Below, piece by piece: positions 1-5,290 of a DNA stretch of 5,358 nt (positions are counted from its first letter, which is position 1; every line of letters begins with the position of its first letter). The notes under the pieces were generated by a model that was given only the letters and a program-made list of their open reading frames with translations, was not told the DNA's origin and ran no database searches. Position numbers and translations under genes: made by a program. Source of the DNA: Deltaproteobacteria bacterium (GTDB lineage: Bacteria > Desulfobacterota_B > Binatia > UBA9968); NCBI GenBank assembly GCA_005879255.1, contig VBKY01000558.1:1-5358 (forward strand), written 5' to 3'.

Positions 1-706
1 CCTGGTGTCGATGACGCGGCATGCAGTCGCCGATCACTTTGCCATCGAGCATGCTCAGCGCGGCGAACAGTGTGGTCGTGCCGTTGCGCTTGTAGTCGTG
101 CGTCATTGTCCCGCAACGCCCCTTGTTGATCGGCAGTCCTGGCTGGGTACGATCGAGTGCCTGGATTTGGCTTTTCTCGTCGACGCACAAGACCAGGGCC
201 TTGTCTGGAGGGTTGAGATAAAGGCCGACCACATCGTAGAGCTTTTCGACAAAACGTTTGTCGCCGCTGAGCTTGAAAGTCTTGGTCAGATGAGGCTTGA
301 GGCCGTGACGATCCCAAATACGCTGAACCGCCATCCGGCTGATGCCCTGCGCCTTGGCCATTGTGCGGATGCTCCAGTGAGTGGCGCCTCGCGGTGTCGT
401 GTGCAGAGTGGCTTGCACGACCGCCCGCACTTTTTTCTCGGGGATACTTGGGATACGGCCTGGCCGCGGGGCATCTTTCTTCAATCCTTCCAAACGAAGG
501 GCAAGAAATCGTTCCCTCCACAGCTGCACTGTCGGTCTGGAAACCTCCAACGCCTGCGCGATGTCCCGGCTTGGGATACCCTGCGCCGCCATCACGACAA
601 TTTGCGCACGTTGAATCAACCGCAACGGCAAACTTCTTCCGCGAGTCCATGTGCTCAACACCGCACGTTCTTCCTCGGACAACACGATGGGAGAGGCTAT
701 TCTCAT
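1..706 (-). CDS. IS630-family transposase, N-terminal 235 codons (runs off left edge)
   Basis: DDE transposase that cuts and joins the IS ends at TA targets. The frame is open from ATG at 706 to base 1 and gives 235 residues; family members are about 340-370 aa, so the C-terminal third is outside the window. An N-terminal helix-turn-helix lies at about residues 31-67 (GIPSRDIAQALEVSRPTV), followed by a basic linker. A second DNA-binding segment at about 107-140 contains THWSIRTMAKAQGIS and GLKPHL. The catalytic core begins with the hallmark CVDEKSQIQALDRTQPGLP at about 174-192, where D176 is the expected first catalytic Asp. The second Asp and the Glu would be beyond the edge. There is no internal stop or frameshift in the visible part. 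ATG 706 is the only good start in frame before an upstream TGA at 740-742. No clear Shine-Dalgarno sequence precedes it. Confidence 0.93.
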   Translation of the reverse strand, partial: MRIASPIVLSEEERAVLSTWTRGRSLPLRLIQRAQIVVMAAQGIPSRDIAQALEVSRPTVQLWRERFLALRLEGLKKDAPRPGRIPSIPEKKVRAVVQATLHTTPRGATHWSIRTMAKAQGISRMAVQRIWDRHGLKPHLTKTFKLSGDKRFVEKLYDVVGLYLNPPDKALVLCVDEKSQIQALDRTQPGLPINKGRCGTMTHDYKRNGTTTLFAALSMLDGKVIGDCMPRHRHQ

Positions 707-713
707 ACCGCAT

Positions 714-743
714 AAGATAGCTTTCGTTGTAGATATAAGTCAA
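714..743 (-). promoter_or_regulatory. Putative sigma70-type promoter of the IS630 transposase
   Basis: On the minus strand, TTGACT (743-738) is followed after 18 bases by TATCTT (719-714). These match the -35 consensus at 5 of 6 positions and the -10 at 4 of 6. The expected transcription start falls about 7 bases past the -10, at about 707, immediately before the ATG at 706. The mRNA could therefore be leaderless or have an extremely short leader. This is a prediction from sequence only. Confidence 0.45.
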
Positions 744-766
744 GCTAATTGTGGGACACTACACTA

Positions 767-1300
767 GGACCTAGATTACCTTGGAGAGAAGTCCCGAGCT
801 TGTCTTTATGAGTTTGGGGTGGTTCGCTAAGCCCGCGAGGACTCCGACCTAACCGTTTAACGTTTAGAATTTGAGGTCACCAATCGAATAGATAACGACC
901 GGGTGAGGATTGTCAATAATGCGTACCCTTTCAATTCGGGCGGCCAGAAAACGGTATGATCGAGCGTATTTCATAGCGCACACCGTGGCTGAACGAACGG
1001 CGTGACCTGGCAACTTCGTCTCGCCCAGTACATCTCCTGGACGACCTCATGACTTTGGCTTACGGTTTTGGTTACAGCGAGGGCAAGAGCCGTAGCTGAA
1101 GAATGTAGTTCTCCGGTGTGCGATTTTTTCTGACAGTCTGTGCGGTTCTTCTGAATTTCCACGGCAGGCGCTTAATAGAAAAATGGAATTATTATGTTTC
1201 TCAATTTATCTCTGTTGGCCACTGCCATGTGCTTGTGTCCGCGACATTTTTGAAATGCAAGTTAACGTGAGCGTATGAAAACCCAGGAATGGGGTGTGCG
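767..1300. other. Intergenic stretch with no recognisable gene
   Basis: About 530 bases between the IS630 end and the PEP-CTERM pseudogene. Short open frames exist, for example one of 63 codons on the minus strand at 971-1162, but none has a recognisable domain, convincing ribosome binding site or protein-like composition. I see no tRNA, CRISPR array or strong terminator. The left margin holds a small perfect palindrome, CTAGG-A-CCTAG, at 764-774. The sequence is less GC-rich than the flanking transposases, with an AT-rich patch near 1170-1215. It may be decayed coding DNA or ordinary spacer. Confidence 0.5.
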
Positions 1301-2093
1301 TTATGCTGACATCGTCCAAACTGAAATCGATTCGGTATCAAATTCCTGACTCGGTGGTGTCGCATTTATAGTCGGCAGAGGCGCCTTCGGTGGTGTCGTT
1401 ATCGATTCTGAGACTGGAGAAATGAATATCGCCTTTGCCTCTACACGCATTGGCGCGAACAATCCCAAGGCAAGCATTAATAGCGATGCTGTCTCAGGCA
1501 CTACGGTGACTTGGTTTAGGATGATCGTATCCGTAAGGGGATTAATGAAAGAACCAACGAAAGGATTTTCTAGACCAAACGGCACGTCAGTTGTTAAAAC
1601 GAACCCACTTCCACTCAGGATCGTACCGCCCTCGTCCAAAGGAATGTTAATCACCAGATAATCGATGGCAAACGATTTCTTATTTATGCCTACGAACTGC
1701 AATGTGTGAACCGGACTATCGAAGAAATACGCATTCTGATGTCCAGCCAAACCTGTTTTTCTTTGCGACTTACTCAAAACTTGTTTGATTGATGACGACG
1801 CCATCGGCCAAGATCGAGAAGTTTTTTGTCCTCTTAAAAAGCTGAAAATCGACGCTGAATGAGTCGATCGGATTATCGCCGAGATCGATTGTAATCCCCG
1901 CGCCGTTTCCCTTGCCGACTTTCAAGTACGAATCGCTTCCGGTGAGCGTCTGCGATAGGCGTTGTGAAGAATTCGAAATTGTGCCGTTGTTGTTAACCGC
2001 CGTCGTATTTCAAGCGCCGTTCTCTCATTCGATAAGCTCGCGGCCATCTGACAATCTGCCTACATTGGTAAACAAATCGAATGGCGAAATACC
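1301..2093 (-). pseudogene. Decayed PEP-CTERM sorting-domain protein
   Basis: Remnant of a secreted protein of the exosortase/PEP-CTERM type. One minus-strand frame reads FDLFTNVGRLSDGRELIE, meets TGA at 2027-2025 and again at 2012-2010, then continues for 79 codons (2009-1773), including GITIDLGDNPIDSFSVDFQL and NFSILADGVVI, to TAA at 1772-1770. A second frame, shifted by one base and open from 1804 to 1301, carries on the protein: YFFDSPVHTLQFVGINKKSF, then FAIDYLVI, then the C-terminal signal VPETASLLMLALGLFAPMR at about 1501-1445. Acidic beta-rich segments with an xFAIDNLxI-like motif followed by VPEP-ASL, a hydrophobic helix and Arg are characteristic of PEP-CTERM proteins. Here the motif is VPET rather than VPEP and the basic tail is weak. 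The roughly 45 residues after the helix are probably read-through. No signal peptide is visible. The ORF 1301-1804 alone could be annotated as a 167-aa hypothetical protein, but it is not a whole gene. Confidence 0.68.
1351..1398. repeat. Short direct repeat, two 12-bp copies 36 bp apart
   Basis: TCGGTGGTGTCG occurs at 1351-1362 and again at 1387-1398. The 36-base period keeps both copies in the same reading frame on either strand. The pair lies in the part of the PEP-CTERM pseudogene that follows its sorting signal. It may be a chance duplication or a trace of slippage; I see no third copy. Confidence 0.5.
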
Positions 2094-2229
2094 TCATGTT
2101 CGTCTCAGAACCTTGCCGCTAGTTCCTGTTCTTTCCACCATTATCTCGCGCCTGCCAAAAACCTACTATGACTGTCACGTCATGTTGGGCGGTTTTGCTG
2201 CGAATTTTTTATGTTTTGTGACGGGCATT

Positions 2230-2238
2230 TGATATAAT
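2230..2238 (+). promoter_or_regulatory. Extended -10 promoter of the response regulator
   Basis: TGATATAAT at 2230-2238 is a perfect TGn extended -10 joined to a perfect TATAAT hexamer. No good -35 sits at the usual distance: ATGTTT at 2211-2216 or TTATGT at 2209-2214 would be weak candidates. This is usual for extended -10 promoters. Transcription would begin at about 2244-2246, right at the ATG of the response regulator. Confidence 0.55.
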
Positions 2239-2245
2239 TGCGAGG

Positions 2246-2644
2246 ATGATTCTCCTCGTCGAAGATGAAGCCATATCGCGTTACGCCTTTGCGCAGGTTC
2301 TGCGACTTCATGGTCATGAGGTTATAGAAGCAGCAGATGGCGTCAAGGCGCTTACGTTGCTTGATGAATACGCTTTCGATCTCATCATTTCAGACTTGGC
2401 AATGCCGCGCTTAGATGGCTTCGCGCTAGTCACTCGAATTCGTGAGAAATCGCTCAATCTTCCGATAGTTCTCCTCTCAGGTTACCCAGCCCAATATGCA
2501 GCAGCGGCGGTCGACGGATCAACGGAATTTCTTTCAAAGCCTATCGATCCATCGGCGTTAATCGCGACTGTTCAACGCCTGCTCCCACAGCCAGTTAGTG
2601 AAGCGAATGGAAAAATACCTGCAACGCTCATGCCCTCGCTGTAA
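2246..2644 (+). CDS. Single-domain response regulator (CheY-like receiver)
   Basis: A phospho-acceptor protein of two-component signalling, expected to be cytoplasmic. The 132 residues form one receiver domain with no output domain. The acidic pocket is E6-D7 in MILLVEDE, the phospho-acceptor is D50 in DLIISDLAMPRLDG, the conserved Ser/Thr is S78 in LPIVLLSGYPA, and the invariant Lys is K98 in EFLSKPID. All catalytic positions are therefore present. The last 20 or so residues are a low-complexity tail. It must act through a partner, by protein contact or as a phosphorelay intermediate, and no histidine kinase is encoded nearby. ATG 2246 gives the standard receiver N-terminus, and the frame upstream is closed by TGA at 2219-2221 with no other usual start. 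GAGG touches the ATG directly, too close to work as a normal Shine-Dalgarno sequence. The 3' end overlaps the zinc-ribbon gene. Confidence 0.95.
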   Translation: MILLVEDEAISRYAFAQVLRLHGHEVIEAADGVKALTLLDEYAFDLIISDLAMPRLDGFALVTRIREKSLNLPIVLLSGYPAQYAAAAVDGSTEFLSKPIDPSALIATVQRLLPQPVSEANGKIPATLMPSL

Positions 2645-2825
2645 CGGCTACGTGGGCATCGTCCTGCGAGAGCCTGGACGCAACACGCGGCTGCAAGCGG
2701 TTAACGGCGAATGCTTGGGATGCGGCTATCGTATGGCGTGGATTGTGATTCAAAGCAAAGGTCTTTCTGCCGTTCGTGCGGATAGACGCTTGTCTATTCG
2801 ATCTAATCTCCACTCGGTCACTTGA
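2607..2825 (+). CDS. Small four-cysteine zinc-ribbon-like protein
   Basis: A predicted 72-residue protein from ATG 2607; a GTG at 2598 would add three residues. It contains two CxxC knuckles, CPRC at residues 9-12 and CLGCG at 36-40, separated by 23 residues. This is the spacing expected for a zinc ribbon that binds one structural zinc. Between and after them lie hydrophobic strand-like segments (GYVGIVL, MAWIVIQ). The tail is basic and without recognised motif. Function is unknown; small zinc ribbons often bind nucleic acid or protein partners. It starts inside the last 38 bases of the response regulator in another frame, so the two are probably co-transcribed and translationally coupled. 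Its TGA overlaps by 8 bases the end of the oppositely oriented binding-protein fragment. I choose ATG 2607 because a weak GAAG lies upstream, while GTG 2598 has no obvious ribosome binding site. Confidence 0.7.
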   Translation: MEKYLQRSCPRCNGYVGIVLREPGRNTRLQAVNGECLGCGYRMAWIVIQSKGLSAVRADRRLSIRSNLHSVT

Positions 2826-3426
2826 TCACCTTATCCGCTCTCGCCAGCACGTTAGGGGGAATTGCCAGGCCGATCTGCTTCGCCGCCTTGAGATTGATGA
2901 TGAACTCGAACTTCTTTGGTTGCTCGACCGGGAGATCGGCGGGCTTGGTACCTTTGAGAATCTTGTCGATCATCATGGCGATGCGGTTGAATGGCTCGTC
3001 GTCATCCGCTCCATAGGACATCAAACCACCGTTGTTGACAAATTCTTCCCGAGTGTAGATCGCCGGAATCCGGCGTTTCGCCGCTAGGGACACGATGAGT
3101 TTTTGATGAGAACTGAACAAGCCACTCAGAGTCACGGCTAGAGCGTCGCTGCGCGTTTTAGTCGCTAGGCTGAACGCGCTCTCGAACTTGTCCGGGCTGC
3201 TTATCTCTATGGAATGGATCTTCAAACCGAGTTGTCGAGCCGCCAGCTGGCTTTCTTTCCACGATTCTTCAGACCCTTGATTTTTCGGCTCCCACAATAC
3301 TGCGACGCGGGAGAGCCTAGGAACGGTTTCCTTGAGCAACTCCAATCGTTTGCCAGCCAACACCGCCGCGATAGTGGCAAATCCGGTAAGGTTTCCACCG
3401 GGCCGCGCCAAGCTGTCTACTAGTCC
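2818..3426 (-). pseudogene. ABC transporter substrate-binding protein (ABC_sub_bind family), 5'-truncated
   Basis: C-terminal 202 residues of a periplasmic solute-binding protein of the ABC_sub_bind (PF04392, TrpX-like) type; full members are about 320-330 aa with a signal peptide. Family landmarks in order are LVDSLARPGGNLTG at the start, GKRLELLKETVPRLSRVAVLW, a GGLMSYGADDDE segment, then KGTKPADLPVEQPKKFEF and NLKAAKQIGLAIPPNVLARA near the stop. The first domain and signal peptide, about 120 residues, are missing. The frame stays clean up to the IS1380 boundary, where TGA at 3429-3427 lies within the element. A TTG at 3411 could serve as a start, but it corresponds to an internal Leu of the family, so this is a fragment rather than a short gene. 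Without its export signal and N-lobe it should not bind ligand in the periplasm. The ligand is unknown, and no permease or ATPase is present. Confidence 0.88.
3420..3423. repeat. Target site duplication CTAG, left copy
   Basis: CTAG lies directly outside the left end of the IS1380 element and is matched by CTAG at 5287-5290 outside the right end. A 4-bp duplication agrees with what is known for the IS1380 family. The word is palindromic. Confidence 0.75.
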
Positions 3427-3438
3427 TCAAATAAGCGC
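3424..3438 (+). repeat. IS1380 left terminal inverted repeat
   Basis: TCCTCAAATAAGCGC pairs with the right terminus with two mismatches in 15 bases (first and fifth positions). CCT at the tip is typical of the family. Confidence 0.85.
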
Positions 3439-3484
3439 TTTGCGGACAAATTTGAAATGCGAAATGGAATTAGAACGGGAAAAG

Positions 3485-3547
3485 CCCTCTGAAATGAGGT
3501 ATACGAAGAGTTGCAAGACAGCAACGTAACCCCGAAAAGCAGAGGGC
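3485..3547 (+). promoter_or_regulatory. Possible hairpin sequestering the transposase ribosome binding site
   Basis: GCCCTCTG at 3485-3492 is the exact reverse complement of CAGAGGGC at 3540-3547. The second arm contains AGAGGG (3541-3546), which sits 6 bases before the GTG at 3553 and looks like its Shine-Dalgarno sequence. In an mRNA entering the element from outside or from its left end, the arms could pair across a 47-base loop and hide the ribosome binding site. Limiting transposase made from read-through transcripts this way is known for IS10 and IS50. Here it is an inference from an 8-bp inverted repeat. Confidence 0.4.
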
Positions 3548-3552
3548 CCCAA

Positions 3553-5070
3553 GTGAAAGTATCTATCGCATTTGAGCGCGCAAGTCACGTCAATTCGGGT
3601 ACGAGCGTCGATCCTGAAGAGCTTCCGTGGCCCGAGACCGAAGGGCGGGTGATGCGTCACCCACTGCTGCATCTTGAGAGTGATCCACGGGGCGAGATGA
3701 CCCATTACGGGGGGCTGGTGTTGGCGCAGCAGTTTGTGCGGCGGTTTGGAGTGGCGCAGCGGCTGGATAGTTCGCTGAGGCTGTTTCGGCGCCACGCGCC
3801 TTACCACGAGTCGGATCATGTGCTGGCGCTCGCGTACACGCTTTATGCCGATGGCAGGTGTCTGGAGGATCAGGCGGTACTGCAAGGCAGCGAGGCAGTT
3901 AGGCGACTGGTGGGAGCGTGTCGGATTCCAGACCCGACGACGGCCGGAGATTTTCTGCGGCGGTTTAAGACCGTCCAAGACGTGGAGCAGCTCTCCGCGG
4001 TAATCGACGAGGTTGAGGAGGCGGTGTGGTCGAAGCTTTCTCGCAAGGTGCGTCGTCGGAGAAAGAAGCACGAGTTTGCGCTGGTAGATCTCGACGGGCA
4101 CGTCAAGCCTCTTTATGGGGTACAAAAGGAAGGAGCCGATTTCAGCTACGACGGGCGTTGGTCGTATCAGCCTCTGGTGGTTTCGCTCGGCGGCAGCGGG
4201 GAGTGCCTTAAGGTAGTCAATCAGCCGGGTAGCGCCCGCCCTTCGGACGCGGCGGCAGAGGCTCTTAAAGAAGTGTTGCCGCGGGTCAGGCGCCATTTTC
4301 GAAACGCCATTGTTCGTGGGGATACGGACTTTGACCGCTCTGACGTTTTCAACGCCGTCATCGATGAGGGAGCGTACTTTGCCATTGCGGCTCGGCTCTA
4401 TCGCAAGCGTGCGGCGCTGGTCGAGGCGATTGTGGAGGAGAGCTGGAAGCCCTTTGTGCCTCGAGCCGATCGCGAGGAGCGCAGCCGCCCCTCGCGTCAC
4501 GTGCGCACACCGAACTGGCGTCGCCAGAAAGCGGCTGTGCGCAGCTTTCGCACCCTGCGCACGATAAAGCAGTGGGTGAGCGAGATCGCTTATCAGCCCC
4601 ACGGACTTGGCGCTCCATGTCGGATGATCGTGCGGCGGGTTTTGATCGAAGAGAACGATGGACAGGGGGCGCTCTTTACGCATTTTCGTTATCGGCTGGT
4701 GCTGACCAATTTGCCGCGCTCTTATACGCCTCGGCAGGTCATCGATCTTACTTATCAACGCTGCGACCAGGAAAACGTGATCGAGCAGTTTGGCCACGGG
4801 ATCGCCGGGTGGCGCATGCCGGTGGCGGAGTTTATGGGCAACTCGGCATGGCTGGAGATTGCCCGGCTGGCTTGGAATCTCGGCAAGTGGATTGCCCAGA
4901 TCGCCTTGCCCCGCGAAGTGGTGCGCTGGGAGTGGAAGCGCTTTCGGCGCCACTTTGTTTATATCGCTGCCAAGGTCTTGAAGACCGGGCGGCGCTTGGT
5001 GGTGCGGCTTGCCGGATCGCATCGGTTTTTGCCCGACATCCTCACCGCTCATGTTCGGCTGCAGACCTGA
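3553..5070 (+). CDS. IS1380-family transposase
   Basis: DDE transposase of the IS4-like RNase H fold that moves the surrounding element. From GTG 3553 it has 505 residues, near the usual IS1380 length. An upstream TTG at 3511 would add 14 residues but has no ribosome binding site, whereas AGAGGG precedes the GTG at good spacing. Numbered from TTG 3511, the first catalytic Asp is in FALVDLDGHVKPLYG (D193/D195), the second in VRGDTDFDRSD (D271), and the Glu in TYQRCDQENVIEQF (probably E421), followed by a conserved GWRMP and an NSAWLEIARLAWNLGKW stretch near the C-terminus. A basic linker (RKVRRRRKK) precedes the core. No stop or frameshift interrupts it, so it should be functional. A long open frame on the opposite strand (3427-5157) is a codon-bias shadow of this gene. 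Confidence 0.94.
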   Translation: MKVSIAFERASHVNSGTSVDPEELPWPETEGRVMRHPLLHLESDPRGEMTHYGGLVLAQQFVRRFGVAQRLDSSLRLFRRHAPYHESDHVLALAYTLYADGRCLEDQAVLQGSEAVRRLVGACRIPDPTTAGDFLRRFKTVQDVEQLSAVIDEVEEAVWSKLSRKVRRRRKKHEFALVDLDGHVKPLYGVQKEGADFSYDGRWSYQPLVVSLGGSGECLKVVNQPGSARPSDAAAEALKEVLPRVRRHFRNAIVRGDTDFDRSDVFNAVIDEGAYFAIAARLYRKRAALVEAIVEESWKPFVPRADREERSRPSRHVRTPNWRRQKAAVRSFRTLRTIKQWVSEIAYQPHGLGAPCRMIVRRVLIEENDGQGALFTHFRYRLVLTNLPRSYTPRQVIDLTYQRCDQENVIEQFGHGIAGWRMPVAEFMGNSAWLEIARLAWNLGKWIAQIALPREVVRWEWKRFRRHFVYIAAKVLKTGRRLVVRLAGSHRFLPDILTAHVRLQT

Positions 5071-5271
5071 AAGCATGATTTCGGGCCGCAGAAAAATATC
5101 GCTTCTGGAAGTGTCAAAGAGAGACGTGCGTCCAAAATTAACTCCCAGCCTCAGCACATCCTCCTCTGACGCTCAACCGAAGCCCTTCTCTATGGAAACG
5201 CGTTTCAATGAGTGTTTTTACGAACCGTCAACAGGTCGCCAACGAACCTCGGGCGAGCATTCCGTCGCTTG

Positions 5272-5286
5272 GCGCTTATTTCAGGT
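5272..5286 (-). repeat. IS1380 right terminal inverted repeat
   Basis: Read on the minus strand, ACCTGAAATAAGCGC matches the left terminus at 13 of 15 positions. It lies 201 bases beyond the transposase stop codon. Confidence 0.85.
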
Positions 5287-5290
5287 CTAG
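5287..5290. repeat. Target site duplication CTAG, right copy
   Basis: CTAG directly follows the right IS1380 end and matches 3420-3423 on the left side. Confidence 0.75.

Larger units (their letters stand above)
1..760 (-). mobile_element. IS630-family insertion sequence, partial (5' end of transposase and one terminus)
   Basis: The minus strand carries an IS630-type transposase reading off the left edge. Between its start codon and about position 760 there is a short AT-rich leader, typical of an IS end. The outermost bases, read on the minus strand as TAGTGTCCCACAATTAGC, resemble the terminus common in this IS630 subgroup (recalled, not searched). IS630 elements insert at TA and duplicate it. 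Candidate TA dinucleotides lie at 760-761 and 765-766, so the exact boundary is uncertain by a few bases. The other end and the C-terminal part of the transposase lie outside the window, so the terminal inverted repeat cannot be confirmed. Confidence 0.85.
3424..5286 (+). mobile_element. Complete IS1380-family insertion sequence (about 1863 bp)
   Basis: The element is bounded by imperfect terminal inverted repeats. The left end reads TCCTCAAATAAGCGC (3424-3438) and the right end, on the opposite strand, ACCTGAAATAAGCGC (5286-5272), with 13 of 15 positions identical and another shared GCG three bases further in. CTAG flanks both sides. A single transposase fills most of the element, leaving about 130 bases before it and 216 bases after it, where I find no passenger gene. 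The uninterrupted ORF, paired ends and exact target duplication suggest a recent and possibly still active insertion. It entered at the 5' side of the substrate-binding-protein fragment. The CTAG position could shift the boundary by a base if the first nucleotide is counted differently. Confidence 0.9.

Noticed and set aside
5..715. 236-codon plus-strand open frame over the IS630 transposase
   Set aside because: Antisense shadow; the minus strand encodes a recognisable IS630 transposase with CVDEKSQIQALDRTQ.
764..785. A solo IS1380 end near CTAGGACCTAGATTACC
   Set aside because: Only a few scattered matches to the true ends at 3424 and 5286, and the AAATAAGCGC core is absent.
971..1162. 63-codon minus-strand open frame
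   Set aside because: No family resemblance, no convincing start signal and low-complexity composition. Not supported as a gene.
2010..2096. UGA recoded as tryptophan in this organism
   Set aside because: The IS1380 transposase, the zinc-ribbon protein and the binding-protein fragment all end at TGA at the expected C-terminus, and the PEP-CTERM remnant also needs a frameshift, so decay is the simpler reading.
1912..2232. 106-codon plus-strand open frame upstream of the response regulator
   Set aside because: No ribosome binding site or recognisable motif, and it lies antisense to the PEP-CTERM remnant, whose minus-strand reading is protein-like.
2776..3087. 103-codon plus-strand open frame opposite the binding-protein fragment
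   Set aside because: Lies antisense to well-conserved ABC_sub_bind sequence, and its acidic Leu-rich composition mirrors those codons.
3427..5157. 576-codon open frame on the minus strand opposite the IS1380 transposase
   Set aside because: It has no recognisable domain and a Pro/Arg/His-rich composition typical of an antisense shadow of GC-rich coding DNA. It runs across the IS leader and tail. The plus-strand frame has clear catalytic motifs.
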